DNA of 64,000 nt from Charina bottae (Eukaryota; Chordata; Lepidosauria; Squamata; Charinaidae). Position numbers and translations under genes: made by a program. Under the pieces are notes generated by a model, which saw only the letters and a list, made by a program, of their open reading frames with translations, was not told the DNA's origin and made no database searches. The first letter of the stretch is position 1, and the number at the start of each line of letters is the position of its first letter. The stretch covers positions 34,459,001 to 34,523,000 of the forward strand of contig JALMGJ010000008.1 of NCBI GenBank assembly GCA_023362775.1, read 5' to 3'. Below, piece after piece: positions 1 through 10,929 of the stretch.

Positions 1-255
1 CTATTAGAGCTGGCTGAATAACCATGCTAAATGAGCATCCAACAATGGTTCTGCATCTAGCTGGAAGGCAATGTCAAATACTGTTCAGGCCTCCACTTTT
101 CAGTGTATTTATGAATGATGTGGAGGATGGGTTTGAAAGTATGATTATCAGATTTGCAGTAACTCAAAGGTAAGAGAAATATCAAACATCTTATAACACA
201 GTATCAGGATTCAGGAAGATTTGAATAACTGGAACAGTGGGCAAAAAAGAACAAA

Positions 256-401
256 ATGAATTTCAAGAGGGACAAATGCAGAGTCCTTCATTTGGGTAGG
301 AAAAATCAAAGGCATTGTTGTATCGTAGGGGAGACCGTACCTGGCAGCAGTATACACAAGAAGGACTTGGGTGTCTTGATGGATCACAAATTGAACTTGA
401 G
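256..401 (+). pseudogene. CR1 reverse transcriptase fragment
   Basis: An open stretch of about 49 codons matches the part of CR1 reverse transcriptase downstream of the catalytic palm (motifs KCRVLHLGRKN and KKDLGVLMDHKLN). Upstream, about 84-150 in another frame gives PLFSVFMNDVEDG, equivalent to the conserved PLLFNIFINDLDDG block. A frameshift therefore lies between them. The frame is cut at 401 by a solo LTR and resumes at 639 with the expected residues (AVPNKANAILS). It is not functional. Confidence 0.8.
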
Positions 402-638
402 TGTAATGGGCTGTGAGGAAGAGCAGCAGTCAAGGCAGATCTGAGCCCAAAGCAGGAATGGAATTTGAGAAAGCGTCTCAGACTGGACCCTCCCTACTGT
501 AGTTCTCTTTAAGATAAAGGCAGGGAGGGGGGAAGCACATTCAAACCTGCAAGATTCTGTTACTGTAACCCTATAATAAAAGTTGTTTTAGTATTCATGA
601 CTTGGTGTTCAAGTTTCGTCTACCTTGTAGGGCTGACA
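402..638 (+). mobile_element. Solo LTR, family A, copy 1
   Basis: It starts with TGTAATGGG and ends with GGCTGACA, with a polyadenylation signal (aataaaa) near the 3' end. It is similar along its length to the repeats at 15351-15616 and 19455-19723. It sits inside the CR1 RT reading region, and the CR1 sequence resumes immediately after it. Flanking pentamers ttgag (397-401) and atgag (639-643) match at four of five positions, as expected for an aged 5-bp TSD. No internal retroviral or gypsy coding region is present, so it is a recombination-derived solo LTR. Whether the parent was an endogenous retrovirus or a Ty3/gypsy element cannot be told. Confidence 0.75.
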
Positions 639-714
639 ATGAGCCAGCAGTTCCAAACAAAGCAAATGCAATCCTAAGCAATAGTAGTATCAAGAGAAAT
701 CATCATTCCTCTCT

Positions 715-1426
715 CTTGTTACTCGACCGGCGAATATGCTTGCCCAGTTTGGTACAAATCAGCACATGCTGGGCAAGTAGATATTGCTCTGAATGAAACC
801 AGTCAAATTATTATTGGATGTTTGAAACCTACCTCTCTAGATAAGATCTACCATCTAGCCGGTATTGCCATGCCTGCTGTTCGTAGAGAAGCAGCAGCAT
901 ATAAAGAGAGGCTTAAATCTTCAATATCCAAACAACACCCTCTTTACAGCCTACAACCAGCCCCTCAGAGATTAAAATCCAGGAAAGGTTTCCTTAGGTT
1001 GACAGAAGATCTTGATGAATTTAAAAGTAGAGTGGACCTATGGAAAGCTACGAAGAACCAACATTGGATGGAACCAGCAGAGGAGCTGGCACCTGGTTTT
1101 GGTGAAAGCTGGGAAGTTAGGAAATCATTGAATAGACTGCGCACGGGTATAACAAGATCTAGAGATACTCTGAATAAATGGGGTTATCCGGTGACCTCTG
1201 CCCTTTGTGATTGTGGAGACTTGCAGATAACAACACATATGTACACTTGTCCTTTGTGCCCTGATCAATGCACACTTGAGGACCTCATGACAGCGTGACA
1301 GAATGCAATTAATGTTGCCAGTTTCTGGGCAAGATCTGTCTAATTTTTATATATTTTAACTTTTATATTTCATATTTTAAATGCTATGTTTTACAGTATG
1401 GTTTTAACTGTGATGCTTCTGACACA
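715..1426 (+). mobile_element. 3' end of a second non-LTR retrotransposon inserted in CR1
   Basis: The insert is bounded by a 17-bp target-site duplication, AATCATCATTCCTCTCT at 698-714 and the same with one mismatch at 1427-1443. CR1 sequence continues directly on either side. The body encodes the C-terminal end of a LINE reverse transcriptase and about 125 bp of 3' UTR without an obvious poly(A). It is a 5'-truncated target-primed insertion. The clade is not certain; it is not CR1, L2, BovB or L1 as seen elsewhere in this window. Confidence 0.75.
717..1298 (+). pseudogene. C-terminal part of a LINE reverse transcriptase with zinc-knuckle
   Basis: The frame is open for 193 codons from the start of the insertion at about 717 to the stop at 1296-1298, with no internal stop. 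The first ATG/TTG-type start seen by a gene finder (822) is therefore not a true start. Visible blocks are STGEYACPVW, LNETSQIIIGCLKP and LAGIAMPAVRREAA. These are followed by NRLRTGITRSRDTLNKWG and a CxCGDxxxxxxHxxxxCP zinc-knuckle (C-D-C-G ... H ... C-P-L-C). This arrangement is the usual C-terminus of several LINE clades after the RT/thumb region. RT catalytic motifs and endonuclease are missing, so it cannot act alone. The open frame suggests a fairly recent insertion. Confidence 0.7.
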
Positions 1427-1523
1427 AATAATCATTCCTCTCTATTCTGTGTTAGACCATAATTCTGGATGCTGCATTTTAGGATGGATATTGACAAACT
1501 GGGATGTAAGCAGACAATAGTAG

Positions 1524-1556
<33 letters not shown>
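1524..1556. repeat. (GATT)n microsatellite
   Basis: About eight copies of gatt lie in a row within a segment that interrupts CR1 homology between about 1500 and 1610. It could be the tail of a small unrecognised insertion. Confidence 0.85.
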
Positions 1557-1557
<1 letters not shown>

Positions 1558-1639
1558 GTACACTGCCCAGCTTCTAGATGATAGCCTGGAAAGGAAAAGT
1601 TATAAGGAACACTGGAGGCACTGGATATATTTTGCCCAG

Positions 1640-1830
1640 AGAAGAAAAGACTGCAGGGAAACATGCTAGCTGTCTTCAAGTATCTGAAGGGCTGTCATGT
1701 AAGACAGATCAGACTTTATTTGTATAATTTCAGAAGAGAAGAGAAGACAAAGATCAATATTGGACAGAGGAAGAATCTCCTAATAGTACAAACAGCGGAG
1801 GTGCTGAACTCTCCTTCACTGGATGTATCT
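1640..1830 (+). pseudogene. CR1 ORF2 C-terminal fragment
   Basis: An open stretch encodes AVFKYLKGCH, RKNLLIVQTAEVLN and SPSLDV. This matches the last 70 or so residues of CR1 ORF2 (FKYLKG ... RKNFFTVR ... VVESPSLEVFK). An internal part is missing between the two halves, so the copy is deleted. The CR1 3' UTR follows directly. Confidence 0.75.
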
Positions 1831-1951
1831 AAACATAGCAGGATCAGCTCTACATCTGCTGGGGATGCTGATGTAGTAGAATTCTGCACTGGGTTGGGGA
1901 TTGGATTAGATGACTTCCAAGGTCCCTTCCTACCCTCACATTCTATAATTC

Positions 1952-4378
1952 CACTCCAACTAGTAGCTGATCTCCAAGTTCTGGATAGATATTGTGATAC
2001 CCAAATTCTTTTCATTAGACAGGTCAGAGATTGAGTGTGGGACTTTCTGTACATATCCCAATTCTTAACTGCAGTCCCAAAAAAATAAACAATAGCAAAG
2101 ACTTAATTCAACCAGTATGCAATTAAGTTCAGTGCACGTTTCCTTAGGTGTATTCCCATGTATATGTGTACCATGTCACAACCAAGAGTCTATAAGCCAT
2201 AATGCAGTTATGACTTATCATGTTGTACGAACTCAACATTTTTGTTTTGAAACCATTATTTCTGACTTACTGTAGTGGCTTATTCAATAAATCATGGCTG
2301 AGCAAACCATGACTTAGTACAAAATATCATTCCATTCCATTAAGCATAGTGATTTCATTGAGAGGATCTGCTGGCTCCAGGGACCTGCTACATACTATCT
2401 ACTGAACCTTTGTGCCACGCAGGGAAGGCAAATGATCTAAAAGAAACTGGGAATGCAAGTGTCTTAGGGTACAGCCAGGCTCATCAGCCTCCCCATGCTA
2501 AACATTTGGATTAGTTATCTTGGTTGCCCTGGAGGGAAAAGGTGACAGCCTCTAAATCCAGTCTTTTTCCTCCTGTAGTTGAACAGACAAGCATGGCTTT
2601 TTGTTTCAACGTTGAACTCTCTTACCTACCAAGCTAGTAATTCAATAAAAGCTAAAATTTTGCTCAGCTGAGAGAGACACAGTCACCTTGAGGCACTGAT
2701 TAGCCCGTGAAAGAAAAAAGAGAGAGGATTTAGCTGAAAATAATACAAGCATTCTGCAATGCAATAAAGGTGAGCTCTGCAAATGAAGGCACACAGCGGT
2801 GTTCTGGTGGTTGCTATTGGCAACTGCTCCAATACCATGCTATAGATTTCATATTAATCTGTTCTGTTTGGCCTCAGGTGATTCAGAGCATTGTTTAAGA
2901 TGTTTATTTGTTGCATGCTTAGCATTTAACATTGCTTATCCTTTAGAAATTATCCTCCAAAAATTATCCTCAAATGTTTTAGCACTCATTCCTCTGAAGC
3001 CTCAATACAATATTGTTGCAAATCCCTCTTTCCCAAAAGATGTGATAAAATTCCAAAACAATACTATACTGGATTTGGGGTGAGGATGTACATTGGAGAC
3101 TTGAAGCAAGTATTACAAATATACATTTTTCACAAATATACAAGGAGGTAACTATAGAAATGACTACATTGCCACACACCTAGTATTCTGCATCAGATCC
3201 TCAGAAATAAAAAATTGAAACCATAAGATGCCCTCCTTTTGCTTCTGTTCCTCTAGGCTCATATTTATGGCATCTGGCTGGGGCATTCTGGGATTAGAAT
3301 CCATACAATGGGAAGTTACCAAAGTTGGAAGAGATTATCACTAACACAGATTGTCTTCTGGGAAGGACAGAGTCTGGCCATAATTTGTTATGCTCAGAAT
3401 CATGGTAGGAATGAAATACCCAGATTCATTCCCATCAAGGTTCCAGGTGGACTTCACTTGAATTCCTCTCCTTCTCCTCATTTTCTCCTCATAATAGACC
3501 TGTGACTTAAATTACTGCCCCCTGAATATCCAGTGAACTTGAGTTAGCTCAACACACTAAACATCATACACTATCCCAGTCCACAAGTCGGCTCTTGTGC
3601 TACTTCTGGCAGTACCTGGTGATACTTTTCCTGCTATTGGATCAGTGCAACCATAGCAGAAGATATTCCTCTTCTGCTGTTCCCAATATCAAACCTCTGA
3701 GAAATGAGTGCAGGTGTATAATAAGATCACCAGGGTCATCTCCTGTCCCTGTCACTGCTTAGCACCAGTGAAGTGGGCACATGATGGGTAACATAATGGA
3801 GTAACATAAGTGGAAGGAGGGAGTTATATCTATGTGTAAATGAGAAAAAACAGAACTGTTTAAAGAGAGCCAGAATCCATACTCCACTTTTTGGGTCCAT
3901 GTCATTTGTTAGCATCTGGCTCCAGACTGTATCTACATGTGGCTCTTAGTAGCAAAAACAGAATTGCCCACCTCTGTGATGCTGAATTCACAGGGAGAGA
4001 TTGATTCCCTTGATTCTTATTGTCTTCTCTAACCATATAAAAAAAATACCCTGCTTTAAACTCAATTATAGTATGGAAAGCCCCAGATCTGAATGAATTA
4101 CTACATTCTGATGGTTTGAAAGTTCACTAATGATCTGTTTAGTGAATTGCAAACTGTAATGTTGCAAGAAGCATGACAAGAGGTTTCCACAGATGAAGCT
4201 GTTCTGGAAGTCATATTCATTTGACTTTATGCACTTTGAAACCCTCAGTTTAGATGAGTTTCTGAAGTGCTGGACTCCCAACAGCTTTATATTTTTATGC
4301 AATTGGCATCTTCCATTTAACTAACAAGTTGGAAAGAGTTATGCTTAAAAGCAGATGAATTTGTACAGTCCCTGCCTT
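1952..4378. other. No recognised gene; weak repeat relic at 3262-3335
   Basis: AT-rich sequence with only short, featureless open frames. At 3262-3335, 'tctggctggggcattctggga' style wording resembles the inverted half of the CAGTGTTTCTC MITE seen intact at 34000-34129, but is very diverged. Nothing else here could be assigned. Confidence 0.5.
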
Positions 4379-5045
4379 TTTGTTGTTGTTGTTCAGTCAT
4401 TTAGTCATGTCCGACTCTTCGTGACCTCATGGACCATAGCACGCCAGGCCTTCCTGTCCTCCACTGTCTCTCGGAGTTTACTCAAATTCATGTTCATTAC
4501 ATCGGTGATGCTATCTAACCATCTCATCCTCTGCCGTCCCCTTCTCCTTTTGCCTTCAGTCTTTCCCAGCATCAGGGTCTTTTCCAGTGAGTCCTCTCTT
4601 CGCATTAGGTGGCCAAAGTATTTGAGCTTCAGCTTCAGTATCTGTCCTTCCAATGAGCAGTCATGGTTGATTTCCTTTAGGATTGACTGGTTTGACCTCC
4701 TTGCAGTCCAAGGGACTCTTAAGAGTCTTCTCCAGCACCACAGTTCGAAAGCATCAATTTTTCGGTGCTCAGCCTTCCTTATGGTCCAACTCTCATAGCC
4801 ATACATTACTACTGGGAAAACCATAGCTTTAATTATACGGACCTTTGTTGGCAAGGTGATGTCTCTGCTTTTTAATATGCTGTCTAGGTTTGGCATAGCT
4901 TTCCTCCCAAGGAGCAAGCGTCTTTTAATTTCATGGCTGCAGTCACCGTCTGCGGTGATCTTGGAGCCCAAGAAAATAAAATCTGTCACTGCTACCATTT
5001 CTTCCCCTTCTATTTGCCAGGAGGTGATGGGACCAGATGCCATGA
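4379..5045 (-). mobile_element. BovB (RTE clade) LINE, 5'-truncated
   Basis: Read on the minus strand, this is the 3' end of a BovB element. It contains the C-terminal ORF2 region, a very short 3' UTR with 'gactgaacaacaacaac' wording, and a CAA-type tail (seen on the plus strand as tgttgttgttgtt at 4380-4394). BovB is known to be shared by squamates and ruminants through horizontal transfer, and to supply the machinery for Sauria-type SINEs. The 5' boundary is near 5045, where homology ends abruptly. Confidence 0.9.
4405..5043 (-). pseudogene. BovB ORF2 C-terminal fragment
   Basis: An uninterrupted 212-residue minus-strand frame carries blocks diagnostic of BovB ORF2 downstream of the RT domain. 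These are VTDFIFLGSKITADGDCSHE, RRLLLGRKAM, KAMVFPVVMYGYESWT, AFELWCWRRLLRVPWTARRS, LKYFGHLMRREDSLEKTLML, GKRRRGRQRMRWLD and the end block VEDRKAWRAMVHEVTKSRT. It lacks the endonuclease and the RT catalytic core, so it is inactive. The absence of stops points to a young insertion. The match is to the known family; the function of this C-terminal part is not well defined. Confidence 0.9.
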
Positions 5046-5650
5046 TACCCTCTATAATCTTAGGAATTTTTTACTTCGGTCCTACGAGTTGCTGAAAGTC
5101 TTCAACCCACATAATATATTGTTTGAATGAAATCATTTCAGCCTTAGCCAGTATGATCAGGCAAACAATCTGTACAATAAACCACTGTACGGTATTGTTT
5201 ACAATCTGTTGGCAAATGCACACATCATCTCTGAACAGCAATACTTCTATTATATTTGAGGCAAACATTTGAGGCTATTCCTAGAACTGTCAGGTTTTCT
5301 ACTAAGGAGGGGAGATAGAAAATAATCCCTTTCCTTCCTCCTTTGCCAGTGTGAGCCAGTAAGGCTTTTGATAATTACAGAATCTCCCTACCACAAGATT
5401 GCACCAAACTAAATTTATGTACATTTTCTTCTTTTGTATAATGTAGTTTTCTTTTGCAAACAATAGGAAGAAACACTGAAATATTGGCCACTGGCCATTA
5501 GGAAATAAACCAAATCCTTTGGTTTTAGAGGACTTGCCATAAAGAGCTCAAACTTATTTTTAAGGCTGCCTTCACCACCACATTTAAGGTTTCTGATTCA
5601 AATTAAATTAAAAATTGACCTAAATTTTATAGTAACATACAATATTTAAG
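5046..5650. other. No recognised feature
   Basis: AT-rich unique-looking sequence. No coding signature, RNA gene or known repeat could be assigned. Confidence 0.4.
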
Positions 5651-5875
5651 AGAGAGCCAGATTGGTGTAGTGGTTAAGGCACTGGCTAGAAACTGGGAGA
5701 CTGTGAGTTCTAGTCCCGCCTTAGGCACAAATCCAGCTGGGTGACCTTGGGCCAATCACCCTCTCTCAGCCCTAGGAAGGAGGCAGTGGCAAACCACTTC
5801 TGAAAAACCTAACCAAAAAAACTGCAAGGACTTGTCCAAGCAGTCTCCAAGAATCAACATGATTGAACAGATTAA

Positions 5876-5914
<39 letters not shown>
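5651..5914 (+). mobile_element. Sauria-type tRNA SINE with BovB-like tail
   Basis: The tRNA-like head reads 'gccagattggtgtagtgg' then 'ttaaggcactggctaga', with a B-box-like 'gagttctagtcccgcc'. The body has 'gggtgaccttgggccaatca' and ends with 'aagaatcaacatgattgaacag', which resembles the BovB 3' end. It then runs into an (AAT)n tail (5871-5914). SINEs of this structure are known in squamates and are thought to be mobilised by BovB. Confidence 0.85.
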
Positions 5915-5920
<6 letters not shown>

Positions 5921-7169
5921 CTGAGTTCTATCATACTTCTAATATCTAATATCACTTGTTGAGATGGGCAGCTATAAGAATTAATTAATTAAATAAATAA
6001 ATCTATCTTTTCAAAATTTTCAACGGCCATGTTAATGATGTGAGCTCTATTTAACACATAGGAAGGTTTGTCTAGCTTAACACTAATAATCTTTTGTACT
6101 AGGTATTTTCTCCATTTTACACTCTCAAGAATGCATTGTTGTCAAGAAGATTCATGTGACCTACCTAAGCTTCAGAATGAAAGGAGCAACCTTCATGATT
6201 TCTTAATGTTAATTTGATAACTCTCCAAATACTTCATCCCACATTATGAGGAAATTACAATAATCTACTTGCAAATAACATAAACATTTGGATTCCCTTC
6301 TAAGCAGAAAATATATAATAATTTGAAGGCATAGTTGGATGCTCTGTCTTAAGAATTCAAATAGAGTGAGACTTTGCCCTCCTAAAATAAGAAGAAATCT
6401 GGGTTATTGTGTAAGACAGAGGTCCTCTTATACAACCTATTCATTTCTCAGGAGAGAAGTCACATGTCAGCCCCACTAGATAGACCTGACCAGAAAATCA
6501 ACTCCACAGTTGATTGAATTGAGATAGTCTACAATAACAGAATCTTACAAGTCTGACTGTGCTTTACCTCCGCTCCTTCTTATAGTTCAGTGAATTGGGG
6601 AGGTGTCTGAGTTGCTTCTGAATATTATCTTGCTTCCCAGGGGTTAAAGAATGTTTCAACTCTCTTTGCCTAGGTAATGGTTCTTGCATATTTCCGTCAA
6701 GGTCTTCTCAGGAATCTCTGGCTAGCTCATAAACTGTCAATACCATCATGATTATCATTAATAAACTATGAAACAATAAAGGTAACACTTTCTCCTTCAC
6801 TTATCTTTCTGGGCACTCTTCCTTGAAGAGTGGAAGAGCTTATCTGTTGGTGGGATTCTGCCTATTCAAGAGTGAACCAAGGTTATTACTGCCCTACGGC
6901 CCTATCCCCTTACAACTATCTAAACTGAAATACTTTCACTAATGACATCAATGGACTCAATTGCCCCTTTCGACTCTATTATTCTAATATTCCAAGAGTA
7001 GTCATACCATAAATTTGTGCAAAGGCACACACAGAGAAGCTTCTTCCAACCTTTCCTGTAACTGACTACTTAGAAATAAGGGGTGTTGCACTGCTTCAAA
7101 AAAAAAGTTTGCTTGAAACTTCATGGAAATTAAGCACCCCTTGAAGATCTGCATGACCAAAATAACTAT
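5915..7169. other. No recognised feature
   Basis: AT-rich sequence with short simple AT runs near 5970-6000 (aattaatt/aaataaat). No gene or repeat family was recognised. Confidence 0.4.
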
Positions 7170-7182
7170 CCAAATATCTGTA

Positions 7183-7339
7183 TGTAGCTTGAATCATGTC
7201 AACTGGATTTCTATTTTCTTAGTGTAAACGTTTCGCTCCTTATCCAAGGAGCGAAACGTTTCCACTAAGAAAATAGAAATCCAGTTGACATGATTCAAGC
7301 TACAGACAATTCTACCTGGATGACTGAGAACCTTCATAG
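7183..7339 (+). mobile_element. Short PLE-derived insertion in inverted-then-forward form
   Basis: The insert is flanked by an exact 13-bp TSD, CCAAATATCTGTA at 7170-7182 and 7340-7352. Bases 7184-7241 and 7246-7303 are inverted copies of each other (58-bp arms, one mismatch, 4-nt loop atcc). The forward copy runs on to 7339. The forward arm contains 'aaggagcGAAACGTTT', which looks like the second strand of stem II plus the conserved GAAAC of a hammerhead ribozyme as found at PLE 3' ends. Identity as a PLE 3' end is inferred from this motif and from the inverted architecture. The CTGANGA half is absent. Confidence 0.6.
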
Positions 7340-7352
7340 CCAAATATCTGTA

Positions 7353-8880
7353 CTTTCCCCCTTCAGAATAAAGGGGGAATTTTAGTCCTAAATTTTAGCT
7401 CATTTATTGAAGTCTCTGTATCAGCAAGGGTAGCTGCGTGTAGACCCTGGTGTAAGTGTATCACTATTATTAAAGCATTTCATTCAGAGATTGCCTTTTT
7501 CTCAAAAGCAGCAGGTAAGGTCCGTTGTTAATAGATCTAGCTGCCACTGAGTAGCTTAAAACAGTACATAGCTGGTTTCAGCAATATGTAATGATCCTGT
7601 ACATGAAAAGGAATATTTTGAAAAGATGCACCTACTGGATTTGAGGTAATTAATTTTTAACCTCCACAATAGTTAATGCTCTTTTTGACCACAAGAAAGA
7701 CATGGAATAAAAAAAAATTGCATTGGCTTCATTTCTCATTCTGTTAAAGGTCAGGAAGAGAAGATCAGGGAAAGTTACTATGTAATTAGATAAAGCTGAA
7801 AATACACTTCTGAGGAAATGATTTAAATCAGTCTTCCCAATCTGGATGCCCTTCAGATGTGTGGATCAGTTCTGATAATTCCCAGTGATGGCCCTGTGGG
7901 CTGGAGAATTCTGGGAGTAAAAATCCATATTATCTGCATCCAGCTTGATTAGGACTAACTTAAGTAAATGAAAAAAAATCTTATATTTATAACCATCTAT
8001 AATTAATGCCAAATGTACCATTAATTCCAAACTGAATTCCAATTCCACACTTGGAATACTTCACATAGTCCTGGTCTCAAGACTTCCAAATGGATACCAT
8101 AGAGCTGGTAAAGATACAGAAAGAGAAATGAAGAAATGTTATAACTTTCTGAAAAGGGGAGTTGTGTTGGAAATGAGAAATGTAGATAACTGTGCAGTGC
8201 AAAGAAAATACAGAAGTTTATTTCTACCTTACTCTTATCATTAGCAGAATACAGGATTATCTGAGGAAATACATTGTACTAGTAGTTTTTATTTTCTCAC
8301 CCAGACCATAGTTATGAAATGAGCTACCACACAGAGTGATTAAGATCACCATTTTAGATTATACCTAAGGGTCAAGTAAGGCCTATTGGGATTCCTCTGC
8401 ACTGCTGTTATTCAGTGGTGGAACTAACACAAAAATATGCCAGCCTAAAGAAAAACTGACCACAATCAGAACTCTTATTCTGCCTCAGCAGAATCTCTGG
8501 AAAAGAGAAATAGGATGGGGAATGTTTCCTTTACTTCCAGCTTAACTGCTCCATCCTATGACTTCAGCACAACAGCTCCAAAGCCACAGGGGGGTGTTAT
8601 GAAGCCGTATACTGGACATGTTTAAAATGCCTCCTCCCAGTGTTTTAAGTTGGGAGAAACAACTCTGTCAGCTGCCCATAGAATTCTACACAGTAAGGGG
8701 AAGCCTGAACCTGGGAAAAGCAGCTTTTCTACTTGTACTTTTGTAAGGGGGGGGCATTTTTCACACATGAAAGTGGTCACTGACGCTTGTGAAGATTACA
8801 CTTGTCTAGAGGTCTACCAGTTGAGCCCATGTATAAATAGCCTCCAAGAAGCTTAGGCACTGTAGCACCTAAGCTGCAGA
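7353..8880. other. No recognised gene
   Basis: Besides the MITE relic at 7828-7950, this stretch contains only short open frames (for example 8650-8856) without recognisable domains or splice context. Confidence 0.4.
7828..7950. mobile_element. Diverged CAGTGTTTCTC-type MITE relic
   Basis: 'cagtcttcccaatctgg', 'cttcagatgtgtgga', 'attcccagtgatggc' and 'ggctggagaattctggga' follow the order of the palindromic MITE at 34000-34129. Many substitutions make this an old copy. Confidence 0.5.
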
Positions 8881-10594
8881 GGGATGTGTGTGTGTGTGTG
8901 GGGGGGATCAGCTGTAATGTGGGGACGTGCCTGCTCAGGCGTTAGCTCTGTGGTTAAGTGGACCTTCATTCAGGGTATTGGGTCTTTTCAGTGCATGCAA
9001 TACATTTATGTGGCCAACTGAAACAAGGCAGAGCCCCACTTCTAAAGAACCTTGCCACATATGCTTGGTACAGCACATCCCAGCAGAATTGGGAAAACCC
9101 CACTTTAGAAGCAGAGTGAGAAATTATACCAGAAGCTGTTTTTGAGGTGGACCAGTGACAAGTTGAAGACAGCACTGTGTATCATATCCTCAACAAATTA
9201 GTACTGTTGTGTCTGCATGCTGGAACAAGCAGGACATGTGGACGAGTCCTATGTTTCCTCCAGGATCAAAGCCAAGGCATCTTTGATACTATCAAGAGTA
9301 CTATTGCACTCATCCTTCTTATAGAACTATGTCTAGAGCTCAGGAGTAAATCAGAGTAGCAAGAACAAACAAGAAAAACTGGAAATGAGGAGGCAGAGGC
9401 AGTGTGGATTGTTAAAAAGGAGGGAACAGTGGAATCTTATATGCTTTGTAAGAATCTTCATAAACTAACTAAACTATACTAATTTGAAGTAGCTCTGTTG
9501 ATTACCAAACAGAGTCACATGAAACATGAGAGGCAGTTGAGTGGCAACTGTGGTAAACAGATGTGAACTTGATATCTCTTTTTAATGTTGTCCAGCATGA
9601 TTCTTCTGATGAATTTTCTTTTCACTCCAACACTTCTTTGGTTCAAATTACCTTGAATTATCAACTGGCTGACAGTATGAATTCTCTATCAACCAATTAT
9701 GGGATTAAATTATGCATAAATATTGAGTCAGTGAAAGTTTGATTTTGAACTATCTTTAAGCCACACACCCTTCCAAATTATTATGCTGTTCAAATATGTC
9801 AAATCTTACATTAGTACATGCTGTTTGGCTTTCTGATCCAGTTCAGCTGCATTTTATAGAAGACTACTATAAGCTGCAATGATATAACTTTGAAAGTTTC
9901 CTTTTGCTAACATATTCATTGATTTGTTCATATTTCTAGGCTACCAAATCCTTAAATTTCCTTGCAAAGAAGCAAACACAATAAAGTAGCCAGTTAAGTA
10001 AAGATTTCACAGCTCTGCTTTAATTCTCCTCTTCCCCCAGTTTTCAAATAAATCAACCTTAGGAAATCTCTATGAGAAGGGAGTTCTGTGGTCATGGATT
10101 TTGGGCCAATGAAGCAAAGGGGGAACCTCCCCAACATTTCTTTTCCTTAGTGTCTTGTGTAATAATGTCTGCAATAAACAAATATAAGATCAAATTTGGC
10201 CTATCACCAGGGCAGAACCTCAATTCCATAGGCATTTGATTGAGTACAGTACCCATAAATAGCTGAGGCAGTTGAAGAAGCAATACTATATCTAGACAGG
10301 AACATGTGGTTTTATGTCATGGCTGTGTTTTAAGACCATATGTGTTCATCTAGCTATGTCAGATAGACATAGATGGTACTGCCTCTACCATTTATGCTTC
10401 CTGGGCTACTTGTATGCTATCTACTTATTTTTAATACTATGAAAAGTCATTTGTCCTGCTTCATGTCTCCATTTAAATAAACTCTTTCATACTTAAAAGA
10501 AAACTGGGATCCCAATGGATCACAGAATAATGGATAGCCATATTGTTTGGAACACTGGGGATACAGCATTGATAGACATAGGTGCAGCAAACTG
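8881..10594. other. No recognised gene; short (TG)n at 8885-8900
   Basis: A TG run and G-tract occur at about 8885-8907. The remainder has small open frames on both strands (8927-9145, 8966-9175, 9177-9359, 10092-10283) that overlap each other and show no known domain. Confidence 0.4.
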
Positions 10595-10745
10595 GAAAAA
10601 AAATGACATCTGGGTAACTTTGGGCCAGTCACTGTTTCTCACCCAAGCTACATCACAGAATTGTGTGGGGAAAACAGGAGGTAGGAGCATTAGATGTGTA
10701 CCCTGCCTTGAGGTAATCATAAATCAAAGTAGAATAAAAATCCAG
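10595..10745 (+). mobile_element. Old tRNA-derived SINE fragment
   Basis: 'gggtaactttgggccagtca', 'tgtttctcacccaagcta', 'catcacagaattgtgtgggg' and 'taccctgccttgaggt' match, in order, the body and end of a common squamate tRNA SINE ('gaccttgggccagtca ... ctcacagggttg ... gctgccttgag'). The tRNA head is not clear. Confidence 0.55.
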
Positions 10746-10929
10746 CAAACAAATGCTTAACTGACTAGAAGTCCACGGCTCTGAAGACAGTGAATTAAGA
10801 AACATACTTTATGGCTCAAAATGCAGTTTGAACAATTATGGGATGGACAAATCTGTCATTTAGATTTCACTTTCCCATTTTGAATCAATGCATTTCTTAG
10901 ATTTCTCTCCTACCTTTCCTCCAGGATCT

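Larger units (their letters stand above)
60..1951 (+). mobile_element. CR1-type LINE, 5'-truncated and interrupted twice
   Basis: Three separated blocks (about 60-401, 639-714 and 1427-1951) line up in order with the reverse transcriptase and 3' end of an amniote CR1/L3 LINE. Block 1 encodes the RT core followed by a part with KCRVLHLGRKN and KDLGV. Block 2 resumes exactly where block 1 stops, with a target-site repeat between them. Block 3 gives the RT C-terminal part (VFKYLKGCH, then EVLNSPSLDV). The 3' end at about 1886-1951 has the CR1 consensus wording 'ttggattagatgac' and 'tccaaggtcccttcc', then a decayed 'attctataattc' tail. Known of the family: CR1 inserts without TSDs and ends in short tandem octamers. 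Reading frames are broken, so this is an old copy. Confidence 0.85.

Noticed and set aside
1663..2054. Overlapping frames of 112-123 codons on both strands
   Set aside because: The plus frame is CR1 coding and 3' UTR; the minus frame is its shadow.
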